Shown: piece by piece, positions 8,384 through 17,766 of the stretch
Layout of the letters: every line of letters begins with the position of its first letter
Position numbering within the stretch: position 1 is the stretch's first letter
Source of the DNA: an uncultured Porphyromonadaceae bacterium
GTDB lineage: Bacteria; Bacteroidota; Bacteroidia; Bacteroidales; Muribaculaceae
Direction: 5' to 3'
NCBI GenBank assembly: GCA_947176915.1
Contig: CAMWSM010000028.1
Span: forward strand, 1 to 32,093
DNA: 32,093 bases
Program-made: the position numbers and the translations under genes
Notes under the pieces: generated by a model
The model's database searches: none
Told to the model about the DNA's origin: nothing
Seen by the model: only the letters and a program-made list of their open reading frames with translations

Positions 8384-9466
8384 ATGAAAAAGATAATGTT
8401 CAAATCAGCCTTATTGGCATTGGCTGCACCTCTCTTCCTTGCTTCTTGCAGCAGCAACTCTAACGACGAACCCGTCAATGGCGGAGAGGATTTTCAGGGC
8501 ATCATGCTCTCAATCCCAAATATTCAGACCCGTGCTACATCTGAAGAGATGACAATAAATAACCTCAAGGTTATTGTTTATAAATCTGATGATCTGGACG
8601 CACCTATCTGGAGCAAAGATCTAAATGGCAGCGATGTAAGCGGAATACAGCTTGTCTCCAATTATAAATCAATCCCGGTTGCTCTTGCGACAGGCACGTA
8701 TAAGATGTATATCGTCGCTAATATCGACGGCTATTCAGTTGATAAAATCACAGGTTCTACAACTTGGAGCACTATCTCGGAATCTGACCTGAAAGATGCA
8801 AAGATCACCGGTCTTTCCGCAATCAATGCCTCTGACCTTGGCACTAAATATCTTCCTCTCGGCTGCTCAAATGCTGAAATGAAAGTCGATAATAATGGTA
8901 CTAAAACTGTATTAGGAGCCACCGGAACAATTAACGTTTCTTCAGGAGCGTCTACTACTGTTTACGCCGACCTCACTTACTGTGTCGCTAAGGTCAATGT
9001 AACAGTAACCAATGAGTCTCTCCCGGATGTAACTCTCACATCTCTGATCATGAACCCATCTTCTACCACTTCCGGCCTTGTGGGTAATAATGATGATCTT
9101 TCCAAAAGCACAGCAGATGTAACCCTTGCAGGAACAAAATCAAATCTTGCAAGAGGCTGGGAATGGACCGGAACCTGGTATGTTGCAGAAAACCTCTATA
9201 ACCTCGCTAATAACGAGAGTAGAGCGGATGGTGACAAAACTAAACTTAACTTCACATTCTCAAACAGCACTTACAACAAGACAGGCGATAATGCACGTGT
9301 TCTTGGTGAAACTACCCAAAACGGAACGACAACAGTTACCGGCGTAAAACGTGGTTATGAGTATGACGTTAATGGTACAATCAGCGGAAAAGAACTTACC
9401 ATCAAGGTTGCTGTCAAGGAATGGAAGTACTCCAAGTCTGTTCAGGATCTCGATGAAGATAAATAA
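8384..9466 (+). CDS. Fimbrial accessory subunit, B type (second copy)
   Basis: A 360-residue lipoprotein, the smallest of the cluster and paralogous to the 5460 product: signal peptide ending FLASC (Cys22), IQTRATSEE (Arg50), GTYKMYIVANI, YLPLGCSNA, VAKVNVTV, then VKRGYEYDVNGTI and a final IKVAVKEWKYSK strand. It is the last gene left of the crossover repeat, so it would be upstream of either tip pair in both orientations. 124 bp containing two hairpins separate it from the next start codon. Confidence 0.75.
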   Translation: MKKIMFKSALLALAAPLFLASCSSNSNDEPVNGGEDFQGIMLSIPNIQTRATSEEMTINNLKVIVYKSDDLDAPIWSKDLNGSDVSGIQLVSNYKSIPVALATGTYKMYIVANIDGYSVDKITGSTTWSTISESDLKDAKITGLSAINASDLGTKYLPLGCSNAEMKVDNNGTKTVLGATGTINVSSGASTTVYADLTYCVAKVNVTVTNESLPDVTLTSLIMNPSSTTSGLVGNNDDLSKSTADVTLAGTKSNLARGWEWTGTWYVAENLYNLANNESRADGDKTKLNFTFSNSTYNKTGDNARVLGETTQNGTTTVTGVKRGYEYDVNGTISGKELTIKVAVKEWKYSKSVQDLDEDK

Positions 9467-9476
9467 ATAACACACC

Positions 9477-9533
9477 TCAACGCTCCGCGTTGAAATAAAA
9501 CCATCGGGTCGGTGAAGCTGACTACTTCACCGA
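9477..9533 (+). other. Two hairpins just before the crossover repeat
   Basis: Hairpin one is TCAACGC-TCC-GCGTTGA at 9477-9493, followed by AATAAAA. Hairpin two is TCGGTGAAG-CTGACTA-CTTCACCGA at 9509-9533, a perfect 9-bp stem, ending 9 bp before the inverted repeat. Neither has a good T-tract, so they are not called as terminators. They may stabilise mRNA ends, attenuate entry into the variable tip genes, or mark the junction. Confidence 0.6.
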
Positions 9534-9542
9534 TTCACAAAA

Positions 9543-9778
9543 ATGCCTGGCGCAGGCATCCTCCCTCAAATTAATAACTACCCAATAACGATGAAAACGT
9601 TCCGACATATCCTGACCTACCTCCAGGCGGCGCTCCTGATAGGACTCGCAACCGCCTGCCGCGACGACCTCAACACACCCTCCGTCGCCCCCGACGTCGA
9701 CATCGACACCGGAATCTCAATCCGTATCCCAAACCTCTCCCGTGCCGCCGACTTCGCCCGCTCACGCGCCGAAGATCC
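9543..9778 (+). repeat. Left copy of the 236-bp inverted repeat (crossover region)
   Basis: Compared base by base with the reverse complement of 29275-29510: 235 of 236 positions agree, the exception being 9731 (A) against 29322 (read as C), a silent change in a Pro codon. The repeat starts exactly at a small palindrome, ATGCCTG-GCG-CAGGCAT (9543-9559), includes 48 bp before the start codon and the first 62 codons of the gene, and ends after the codons for SRAEDP. Outside both ends the two loci stop matching at once. It has no promoter-like element, so expression depends on flanking DNA. Confidence 0.95.
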
Positions 9779-12632
9779 GGTGGATAATGCTAATATAGTG
9801 GCTGATGAAGGAAAGGTGAAAGATAATGACATACATCTTTTTATCTTTGGCGACGATACAGAAAATATATATGTCAATTTAGGCGATGCCACTGAATTCG
9901 GCAGCGCCTATACCGAACTCCCCTCTTTGGATAAAAACGGAAATAAAATCTACGCCGGAATACAAAAAACAGAGGATGATGAGGATGTCTACTATACTAT
10001 CCCCATGCTCCCGGGTACATACAGGATATATATTTTAGCCAACCTCAAAAGCTACGGCAAAATTAAAGATGGAAACTCCATGGTTGATCTCTCTTCTCTG
10101 GATGATGATGAAATTAAGGCCATCACTGAAGAGCAGATTAAAGGAATGCAACTTCAATTTTCCAAACCGCTTAAGGCCGGAGAGCTGCCTATGGTGTGTC
10201 TGCCCAAGGATGTAGACGGCACTGACACTAACGGCGAATTTGACATTCTTCAGAATGACTTGAAGAATCTGAAGTGTAATCTGCGCTTCCTATGCTCAAA
10301 AGTGCGTTATACCGTCCTTTTTGACAAGACAACCGACGGTTTCTCCCATGAGGCATACAAAGCTGAGGGCTCTACCCTTGACTTCGATATTGACGGTGTG
10401 TCAGTAACTGCTATGCCTACCACTACCAATATCGAGAGTCCTTCTACCGCTCCCACCTACGCTTACATAAAAGATGCATCAAATCATAATTCCACCACCT
10501 TCAACCTTACCATTTCTCCCGCAGATTTCGGCGACAATTGGTCAGGAGTAAAAAAACAGGGGGATAACTGGACGGTGGATTATCCCTCCACAGCGGAAGC
10601 AAGATACACTCCCTTAAAAAATCATCAGGCATGGACTGCTTCCGACCTTCAGCGGTCGTGGCAGGGCGTGGCTTATCTGCCTGAAAATCTTTCTACAGAT
10701 GACGCTAAACGCACAATCCTGAATATCAATGGCATCGTTGATGGTGAGTATGCTGCATCATTTGATATACCCTTGAATAAAGGCTTGGCAGATGACACCA
10801 AATTAAAACGTGCCACTCAGTATGACATTGTCGCCTTAGCACAGCATCGCGGAGGATATGACATAACTCTTGAAGTGGCTGAATGGGATCGTACTCAGCT
10901 GGTTTATTCTCTTGAAGGTCCTTTCTTCCTGCATACAGAAACCACTACTCTTCCGGTAGTAGCCGGACAGACAAATAAAATGTGGTTTGATACAAACGTA
11001 AATCGCGATCCTGCCAAGGGAGAACTGGAAATTGTGTCTCCTATGAAGGATGGTCGAAAGGTGTATGACGCTGACTTCATCGGTGATTCTATTTTCATAA
11101 AGGTCAATCCATATTTCGCGGCAGGTTCTCTTGATAAGACTACTGTGGCGGATGATGGAGGCACTATCACTTATTTCCATATCCGCGCCAAAAACTTATT
11201 GAAGCGTATTGAGGTAACACCTTTCCGTCATGAGGCTTTCTTCAAGCTCACTCCGGAAAAAGTGGAATGGAATGTGGGCGATCTTATTACATCCGGTAAA
11301 TATACGGATAATGTCGATGTGACTGCTTCCACAAATATGAAAATTACGAGCATCACTTACGAATGGGATGAAAATACAAAAAAGGAATTTTCAAACATTC
11401 CTGAGGTAACTCTCCCGGCAAAGACCACTACAGTGGATGGTGTAGTGAATGATATTCTTTCATATTCAGGTATCAATGATCCGAGCCACATGGCATTCTG
11501 GAAGAAGAATCATACGCTTACCATCACTTATACGGCAGAGGCTGGCGAAGGGGAAGATAAAGTCGTCAAGACCCAGTCAATCCCGGTGACTATCAAGGCA
11601 TATCGTGATACGTATATTATCCACGCGAAGATTCCTTCAGGCTGGACATCTCCTCATATTTATGTCTATCAATGTCTTGAATTTCCCACCACATTCAATA
11701 ATGCTGCCAATCAAAATCGGGCAGGCAGACCAATAGCTTCAAAAAGTGATGGCAATACAGCTGCGTTGGAATATTCTTTCACAGGTAAACTTGCTTTCTT
11801 GGGTTGGGGAAATGGTCAGAATGATCAAGATGCTGATATTGCAGGTCCGGTAAATGGATTCTGGTATTTCACATCAGGTGATTGGGAACCGAGTAGGACC
11901 AATACCGATCACTATGCAATATATGATATGTGTGAAGAACACCGCACATCTCTTAAAGATTCTGAGTGCAGCAGCTGTAAGAGTGCCAGTTATTATAATT
12001 ATTCTTGGCCGGGCATTCGTATGAAAGAGGAGGATAGCGGGTGGTACACATTTGAACTTACAGGCATCGCAACACCAGGCAAAGCCTTGATTATGTTTGC
12101 TGACGAGCATAGTTACAGAGGTGATATACATGACCCTGAAAAAGGTGGTCGTTTCCCCGGTTATACCTATATCGGCTATTGGAATAATCAAAAGCAATAT
12201 CGTGTCGATCCGGGTATCCCGCTTTTCGATTATCCGGATAAAGAGGGCTGGATTGACTTAACACAGTCAGATGATAAGAAAAAGGTATTCTCCCCCAACT
12301 ACCGTTGTGAGCAGCAACAAATTGTGGTTGTGTCGGATACGAAAAGAGTTTGGTGCTATCAGGATAATAACGGGTGGGCAAATGCTTCACTCTATGCTTA
12401 CGAAAGTAAGGATGGAAGCAGTAACGCCGCTGATTGGCCCGGCACTAAATGGACACACTATAAGGACAACTGGTATTACGTCGAGATTAACAAGAAATTC
12501 GACCGTATCATATTCGTAAACGAAGACAAAAGTTGGCAATATCCGGCTACGGACACTCCCGGTCTTGATATAGGTACGAGTGGAGATGTCTACTATGAAT
12601 GGGAGTATGAAACAAGCAAACGTCCGAACTAA
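9591..12632 (+). CDS. Large A-type fimbrial tip adhesin, currently joined to the operon (variant 1)
   Basis: A 1013-residue lipoprotein from the ATG at 9591. An upstream in-frame ATG at 9543 would put a non-signal extension in front of the signal peptide, so I reject it. The signal peptide ends GLATAC (Cys23), with SRAAD and SRAED (Arg51, Arg59). The A-type fimbrillin part, about residues 60-440, has GTYRIYILANL, LPMVC, CSKVRYTVLFD, WQGVAYLPEN and VAEWDRTQLVY. Two or three beta-rich segments follow (HIYVYQCLEFP, TAALEYSFTGKLAF, ATPGKALIMF, PLFDYPDKEGW). The last 110 residues resemble family-26 starch-binding modules (VWCYQDNNGWANASLYAYE, DWPGTKW, IIFVN). Its paralogue at 26340-29462 has the same plan but a different C terminus. 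Probably a tip or tip-proximal glycan-binding subunit; this is inferred. Confidence 0.8.
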   Translation: MKTFRHILTYLQAALLIGLATACRDDLNTPSVAPDVDIDTGISIRIPNLSRAADFARSRAEDPVDNANIVADEGKVKDNDIHLFIFGDDTENIYVNLGDATEFGSAYTELPSLDKNGNKIYAGIQKTEDDEDVYYTIPMLPGTYRIYILANLKSYGKIKDGNSMVDLSSLDDDEIKAITEEQIKGMQLQFSKPLKAGELPMVCLPKDVDGTDTNGEFDILQNDLKNLKCNLRFLCSKVRYTVLFDKTTDGFSHEAYKAEGSTLDFDIDGVSVTAMPTTTNIESPSTAPTYAYIKDASNHNSTTFNLTISPADFGDNWSGVKKQGDNWTVDYPSTAEARYTPLKNHQAWTASDLQRSWQGVAYLPENLSTDDAKRTILNINGIVDGEYAASFDIPLNKGLADDTKLKRATQYDIVALAQHRGGYDITLEVAEWDRTQLVYSLEGPFFLHTETTTLPVVAGQTNKMWFDTNVNRDPAKGELEIVSPMKDGRKVYDADFIGDSIFIKVNPYFAAGSLDKTTVADDGGTITYFHIRAKNLLKRIEVTPFRHEAFFKLTPEKVEWNVGDLITSGKYTDNVDVTASTNMKITSITYEWDENTKKEFSNIPEVTLPAKTTTVDGVVNDILSYSGINDPSHMAFWKKNHTLTITYTAEAGEGEDKVVKTQSIPVTIKAYRDTYIIHAKIPSGWTSPHIYVYQCLEFPTTFNNAANQNRAGRPIASKSDGNTAALEYSFTGKLAFLGWGNGQNDQDADIAGPVNGFWYFTSGDWEPSRTNTDHYAIYDMCEEHRTSLKDSECSSCKSASYYNYSWPGIRMKEEDSGWYTFELTGIATPGKALIMFADEHSYRGDIHDPEKGGRFPGYTYIGYWNNQKQYRVDPGIPLFDYPDKEGWIDLTQSDDKKKVFSPNYRCEQQQIVVVSDTKRVWCYQDNNGWANASLYAYESKDGSSNAADWPGTKWTHYKDNWYYVEINKKFDRIIFVNEDKSWQYPATDTPGLDIGTSGDVYYEWEYETSKRPN

Positions 12633-12654
12633 TTAATAAGATTACAAAATAACT

Positions 12655-15600
12655 ATGATAAAGAAACTAACATCATATCTCCTCCTGCTTCTATTCATGG
12701 CAGGGTGTTCCGACGAGTTTTCGTGGGATAAGGGCACTGTGGTCAATCCGGACGGATCGATTGATTTCATACTCTCCGTGCCTGATATGACTATCGTCAG
12801 TCGCTCCGATAATGAGCCGTCGAGTGCTGTCTCTAACATTCAGATGCTCGTCTTCAGCGGAACAAGTGCTGAGTCAACATTGAAATATAATAAATCACTT
12901 TCATTATCCGACGGCAGCCTCATCTATGACAGCGCCTCTGACCAATATTCCGTGCATCTTGATCTTGGAGCTTCCCTTATCCAGGCTGGTGAATTGGGTG
13001 TCTATTTCATAGCCAATCCACCGGAGGATATGGATTTCACGGACGCCGATATAGATAATCTTCAGCTTGGCGAAGTGCAGAACAGAAGGGCTAAGATCCT
13101 TTCTGCCTCTAATGAATTTGTGCTTAGCGGAAAATATGTAGGCTCTCTTGCCGGCTTGAAGAGCACTACCATTCCTCTTTACCGTAATGCCGTGAAGGTA
13201 ACGGTAAATGCTATGAAGCCTGACGGCAGCGGGGGCTATCAGAAAGACAATGAGGGATACTATATCCTCGGGGATGCTATCTATCCTTTCGAGGTGTATG
13301 GTTGCGCTGCCTCCACAAGCATCACTGCTGGTGCGGATGGAACACTCGGTTCGGCACGTGCTATTAAAGAATTTCCTTTCGAAGGGGATGCTCTCCCGGA
13401 ATATGTTAATCCTACTGCAAATTCAGGATCTCTCCCTATAGTGATTGTCAGGGCAAAATATGCTCAGGATGGCAAGGACTATTACTATGCCCTCGCCATG
13501 AAGACAAAAGAGACAAACAAGGAGACAAAAGAGGAGGTTATAACAGCGATAAATTTTGAGCCTAATCATTGGTATCAGATTCTTATCAAAGAGATTAAGG
13601 CTCCGGGCTCAAATTCTCCGGAAGACGCAGCCTTGAATCCTATAATGTCGTCGGAAGATGAGGATAGTGCTGTAAGCTGGGAGATCCACGACCATTCTCC
13701 AAAGGTATACAACATGGTTTCTGACGGCAAGCATGAGTTAGGTGTGTCTCACGAAGTTGTATATCACCTCGCGGCTTCTGATGATTCAGGCTATTATTTC
13801 TACGTTAAGGTCTTTGAGCATGGAAAAAGCCTTACCTTCAACATGCTCAAGGATGAGTATGCCATCACTGTTGAGGAGAATGAAGATTGGTTGGAGATCG
13901 GCTCTCCGGAGGATGCTACCTCAGATGCTGTAGACAGCAGTATTACAGGCTCGGAGGGAAGCACGGTAGGCGGAGGTGTACCTATAACAGGAGATACCGA
14001 CAGCAATAGCACAGGTGTTGTGCTTAAATATCCTCTTCGCTTTAAGTCTACGAATCAGCTTGGCACACTTGAAGGTAAGGTAAGGGTCAGCTGGAAGGGT
14101 TTGCTCCGCGAGATTCCTGTGAGCTGGATAAGAAACTTCAACGGTAGGGATCTCTGCGACATTACGATGCGCATGTTTGACGAGACCAACACCAAGCAGT
14201 TTGAGACATCCAAATATTGGGATCTCATGGAGGGTAAGTCCGTAAGCGGTGTAAGTTTCTTTGGTATTGATCAGGAGCATAGAGGTGAGGGCTGCCGTGG
14301 AATGGTACGCTATGAGGGTATTCATTTCCCTGTGATGTATGGCTCTCCTTCAGCAGCAAATGCTTGGAGATATGAGTATGACCTTGATTTCAGTCCTCTT
14401 CAGGCAGACAAGTTCAAATGGTTTATTACTCTTCATGGTGATGCTGCCCTTAAGAATTATGTCAAGGTGGAGGTATATAACGGAAATAGCACATCTGCCA
14501 ATACTGCGGTAGATGTGGAATCTGCCAAGACTCACGCAGCAAATGCGCAGTTGAAACTTCTTGTGAAACGTGTCGGCAAGGTTTCCTCTTCCGATTATGA
14601 CTACGCGATCGGCACAATTCGCCTCCATATCGTTGAACCTTCCACCAATGAGGAAACGACTTCTTATGATCTTCAGATGTATCACACAGGTTTCTTCCAT
14701 AAGAACACGGCCACCTCTGAATCTAACCGTAAGGATAGTGGTGAGGGTAAAGGAGATCTCACCAACTGGTATTATTATGAGGTAGTGCCCGTAGAGGGAC
14801 CGTCAGGGACGCGCTATATGCTCGACCGCAATCTTGGCGCCAAAACTGCTGAGTTCTATCTTTCCAATCAGGGTTCACGAGTAGCTGGAGCAGACAATGC
14901 TCCGGGCGGCTATTATCAGGTGGCTGAAAAACTTGCTGACTATAAAGGCACAAAGATGAAGGATGGGATCTGTCCTCCGGGATATGACTATCCCTCACAG
15001 GCAGCCTGGGATGCTGTGCGAAATTCTAAAAATTTCCGCTATGAGCGTTTGGATGCCTACTATAAACCGGTCTATCTGTCAGGAAATGCAGGAAGCATCA
15101 CATTCCCTAAGATGGAATATATAGATGGCGCGGCATTCAGCGGACAGTCATTAGCAGGATACTACTGGAGCTCTACATCGGCAAGCGGATTGGAGAAAGA
15201 TGAGATTGGGCGATGGCTCCGAGCTTTAGGTTTTACGGGCTCTGCAACTTCTTTCATAAATGGAAATGTTGAGGAATTCAGTATGCCGGTGCGGTGCATC
15301 AACTATATGGATGAATCATCCCTTCCTACCTATGAGACATATATAAACGTTGCAGGTGCAACTCATGTATATTTATATACTGTTGAAAATAATGAGAAAG
15401 TGGGTATGATGGGATGGCCCGGACAGGCAGTAGGCAACTATAACAATATGGCGGGTCAAAACAACTGGTTCCAGTACATCTTCCAGTCAAAGACCGTTAG
15501 ACCTCAGGATCTTTATGTCGTGTTCAACTTCCTGAACAGCGACGGCACGATCTACACTTATGCTAAGAATGGAAAGGGATATTCACTAACGCCGGATTCA

Positions 15601-17088
15601 GCCGAGGGCTGGAAAGTTGTAAATGATCCTGATGAAAATATCAAGGATTCCACTCCTGCTATGGCTGATTGGATTGGCGTGCCAACTCAAAACAATTATT
15701 ATTGGCAATGGCAACATAATTCTGCGCCTTCTGCTTCAGTCTCGAATAAGCTCTACTGCTACAACTATAAGCCGGGAATAAGGAAACCTGTGCCAATGTA
15801 TGAAATGCGTATTCTATGGCCGAAATATGTCAGTGGAAATGAATGTAAGCAGATACGTATTTGGAATACAGTAACGTCTGATTGGGAATATGGATATGAA
15901 GACGGATATAAGGAACAACAAGGACATGGATGGACAAATTTTAACCAAGATGGATATTCTTATGACAATAATGGAGCCTACTATTATAACCCTGAGATTC
16001 CCGAGGTTAATAAAAATGTTCCTATGTTGATTTTTGTCAAGAAAGATAATAATGTCTATGTCACCAAGAATACTTACAAGCTTGGAGAATATGGCACTGC
16101 CAATAATAATCTCTTGCATCTGCATGATTCTGACTTCAAGGTATACAATGGTTCCACTGATGTAGTGAAATACTATCTCACTCTTGGCAGCAGCGGTGAG
16201 AAGGAGATGACAGAAAGCGGAAGCAACTGGACTCTTTCAAGCCTCTCCGGTTCCGGCGATCTCAAGATCTACCGCAAGACCAACGGCACTACGGATCTGT
16301 ATGTGAAGTTGAATGGCAGCTCTCTTAACACCACAGGCACTGCCATGAACACTAATACACAGACATCTTCCGTGAATGTCGGCAACATCAGCGCTTCCGG
16401 CACTTACTCCTTCACTTACAACCCCACCGCCAACACCCTGACCATAACCGGCGGCAGCTCCGGCGGCGATTCATATACTTGCCGTATCTACTGGTATGGA
16501 AATTCTACTTTCTATCAGTGGGGTCCATCAGGATTACCGACTGGCGGCACAGGGAATATTACTAGTGATGTAAGCGGTTATAGTTGCTATGAATTTACCC
16601 TCAATGCAACAGAAATGGCTAAGCAATATAATTACCATTATAATAATAAAGGTGAACAGAAAGATCAGGGAACGATGTTTGAGGTATTTGGAAATTCGAC
16701 GTCCTCAATAAATTGTGCGTATATTGATTCTGATAATACTCTGCATAAAAAAGAGAAACCGACTTCAGATGTAACTACTCACGACCTTCTTAAGAAATGG
16801 GTAGAAGCCAATCCTATGACCGATACCAACAAACGCCGTATCTTCTGGGATAACTCCGGAAAGAACTGGTCTACTGTCAAGATATATTGGTGGAATTCTG
16901 ACACATCATCCCTAGATTGGGGCGCTCGTCCTACCATGAATTCTATACAAGGAGGAAAATATTGGTACTATGACATTCCTTCTGATGCCAAGGATTTCAA
17001 GTTCTCTGACGGAGGAAGTAATGAATCCGACAATCATACTCCTACAAGTGACAGATGTAACACAAATCCTGATGTCTGGAACAACTAA
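12655..17088 (+). CDS. Very large B-type fimbrial tip adhesin with glycan-binding-like modules (variant 1)
   Basis: A 1477-residue lipoprotein: signal peptide ending FMAGC (Cys18), VSRSD (Arg50), and a B-type fimbrillin N domain with YRNAVKVTVNAMK. A linker follows with EIHDHSPKVYNMVSDG and a BACON-like strand set (WLEIGS, VRVSWKGLLREIPVSW). Residues about 705-882 match the Fibrobacter succinogenes major paralogous domain (YMLDRNLGA, CPPGYDYPSQAAWD, YYWSSTS, PVRCIN). A CBM26-like module lies at about 895-975 (THVYLYT, GWPGQAVGNY, LYVVFNF), then a SusE/F-like strand repeat near 1250-1265 (GTYSFTYNPTANTLTI), a YTCRIYWYGN module, and a final CBM-like module at about 1396-1470. The start is 22 bp after the partner gene, so the two are probably cotranscribed. 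Likely the distal tip adhesin; ligands are unknown. Confidence 0.8.
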   Translation: MIKKLTSYLLLLLFMAGCSDEFSWDKGTVVNPDGSIDFILSVPDMTIVSRSDNEPSSAVSNIQMLVFSGTSAESTLKYNKSLSLSDGSLIYDSASDQYSVHLDLGASLIQAGELGVYFIANPPEDMDFTDADIDNLQLGEVQNRRAKILSASNEFVLSGKYVGSLAGLKSTTIPLYRNAVKVTVNAMKPDGSGGYQKDNEGYYILGDAIYPFEVYGCAASTSITAGADGTLGSARAIKEFPFEGDALPEYVNPTANSGSLPIVIVRAKYAQDGKDYYYALAMKTKETNKETKEEVITAINFEPNHWYQILIKEIKAPGSNSPEDAALNPIMSSEDEDSAVSWEIHDHSPKVYNMVSDGKHELGVSHEVVYHLAASDDSGYYFYVKVFEHGKSLTFNMLKDEYAITVEENEDWLEIGSPEDATSDAVDSSITGSEGSTVGGGVPITGDTDSNSTGVVLKYPLRFKSTNQLGTLEGKVRVSWKGLLREIPVSWIRNFNGRDLCDITMRMFDETNTKQFETSKYWDLMEGKSVSGVSFFGIDQEHRGEGCRGMVRYEGIHFPVMYGSPSAANAWRYEYDLDFSPLQADKFKWFITLHGDAALKNYVKVEVYNGNSTSANTAVDVESAKTHAANAQLKLLVKRVGKVSSSDYDYAIGTIRLHIVEPSTNEETTSYDLQMYHTGFFHKNTATSESNRKDSGEGKGDLTNWYYYEVVPVEGPSGTRYMLDRNLGAKTAEFYLSNQGSRVAGADNAPGGYYQVAEKLADYKGTKMKDGICPPGYDYPSQAAWDAVRNSKNFRYERLDAYYKPVYLSGNAGSITFPKMEYIDGAAFSGQSLAGYYWSSTSASGLEKDEIGRWLRALGFTGSATSFINGNVEEFSMPVRCINYMDESSLPTYETYINVAGATHVYLYTVENNEKVGMMGWPGQAVGNYNNMAGQNNWFQYIFQSKTVRPQDLYVVFNFLNSDGTIYTYAKNGKGYSLTPDSAEGWKVVNDPDENIKDSTPAMADWIGVPTQNNYYWQWQHNSAPSASVSNKLYCYNYKPGIRKPVPMYEMRILWPKYVSGNECKQIRIWNTVTSDWEYGYEDGYKEQQGHGWTNFNQDGYSYDNNGAYYYNPEIPEVNKNVPMLIFVKKDNNVYVTKNTYKLGEYGTANNNLLHLHDSDFKVYNGSTDVVKYYLTLGSSGEKEMTESGSNWTLSSLSGSGDLKIYRKTNGTTDLYVKLNGSSLNTTGTAMNTNTQTSSVNVGNISASGTYSFTYNPTANTLTITGGSSGGDSYTCRIYWYGNSTFYQWGPSGLPTGGTGNITSDVSGYSCYEFTLNATEMAKQYNYHYNNKGEQKDQGTMFEVFGNSTSSINCAYIDSDNTLHKKEKPTSDVTTHDLLKKWVEANPMTDTNKRRIFWDNSGKNWSTVKIYWWNSDTSSLDWGARPTMNSIQGGKYWYYDIPSDAKDFKFSDGGSNESDNHTPTSDRCNTNPDVWNN

Positions 17089-17164
17089 TCTCAGTGAATT
17101 AAAACCGGAGATTATTAGTTAATGGAATTTGCTTTGCGCGCAAGCGTGAAGAATGTAAGCAGGC

Positions 17165-17198
17165 GCCTCGCGAGTCCATCGCGGGGCACTGTTTTTTT
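17165..17198 (+). terminator. Intrinsic terminator of the left tip pair
   Basis: GCCTCGCGA (17165-17173) pairs with TCGCGGGGC (17179-17187), 9 bp with one G-U pair and a 5-nt loop, followed by ACTG and seven T (17192-17198). It lies about 80 bp after the stop codon of the 1477-residue gene and would stop fimbrial transcription before the antisense-oriented toxin-antitoxin island. Confidence 0.8.
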
Positions 17199-17215
17199 AC
17201 TTTAATTGGAAAGGG

Positions 17216-17265
17216 ATAGTCACCACGTAATCACCGCTGGGAGTCGGGGTAGTCCCTGCTCCCAG
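17216..17265 (+). repeat. REP-like element, inverted partner of 17889-17952
   Basis: It contains CTGGGAG and GTCCCTGCTCCCAG. The 28 bp at 17216-17243 match the reverse complement of 17925-17952 at 24 of 28 positions. The two copies bracket the YafQ-like toxin-antitoxin module as imperfect inverted repeats. Confidence 0.7.
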
Positions 17266-17289
17266 GAGAAAGCGTTGGAGTATATTCTA

Positions 17290-17566
17290 TTAAAAAAGAT
17301 CGGAATGATAACCCGTATCAGTTAATAACAATAATAATTCTTTATCATTCTGTTGCCATACCAAAAGCCAATCAGACTGTATATGGCATTCCCAGCAGCC
17401 GCTATATTTCCCTGATAATTTATGTGGATGATATTTTTCAGGAAGGGTATCCCTCTTGGCTCAGGATACGAATTACTGTTTTAAGCAATTCCATGTCTAA
17501 ACCACGTTTCCGGCATTTTTTTACAGATCTTTTAAATTGAGTGGTACGGGTTACAGAATAAGTCAT
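17290..17566 (-). pseudogene. YafQ/RelE-family toxin disrupted by a frameshift
   Basis: Reading from 17566 gives a RelE-like start (MTYSVTRTTQFKRSVKKC) that runs 42 codons to a TGA at 17438-17440. The adjacent frame then continues with PEKYHPHKLSG, CHIQSDWLLVW and TDTGYHSDLF to a stop at 17290. These are the conserved YafQ features, including His residues and the Asp-Trp pair in the positions of the catalytic residues. Removing one C from the CCC run (17445-17447) restores one reading frame through GYLPEKYHPH. All catalytic residues lie after the break, so the translated fragment should be inactive. It overlaps its antitoxin stop by ATGA. A sequencing error in a homopolymer or a programmed +1 shift at CCC are the alternatives. 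Confidence 0.8.
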
Positions 17567-17766
17567 ATCCCTAAGTCAGTAAAAAGATCATCAACGTTTT
17601 CAAAATGTTTTATCTTTCCTTCCTTTACTTCCTCCAGAGCAATATCCAGCGACCCCTTCCTTCTTCGGACAGGTTTTGCGATGCTGACACCATTTATGGA
17701 GCTGAGCACTTTTTTAAGATAAGGCAATAGTTTTTTATCCTCTATGTTTAAAACAATCTGTTCCAT
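17563..17766 (-). CDS. Antitoxin of the YafQ-like module
   Basis: A 67-residue protein beginning MEQIVLNIEDKKLLPYLKKV, with INGVSIA near residue 30 and an acidic C-terminal half ending in DLFTDLGI. The N-terminal strand-helix pattern is shared with the antitoxins at 21063-21278 and 18455-18742, although their toxins belong to different families. It is intact, and its stop overlaps the toxin start by 4 bp, the usual coupling in type II modules. It probably binds and neutralises the toxin and represses its own promoter; this is inferred from family and context. Confidence 0.7.
   Translation of the reverse strand: MEQIVLNIEDKKLLPYLKKVLSSINGVSIAKPVRRRKGSLDIALEEVKEGKIKHFENVDDLFTDLGI

Noticed and set aside
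9543..9590. In-frame ATG at 9543 (and at 29510) as the start of the large A-type proteins
   Set aside because: It would place 16 hydrophilic residues before a complete type II signal peptide; the ATG at 9591/29462 gives a normal lipoprotein start, and the upstream ATG belongs to the palindrome at the repeat border.
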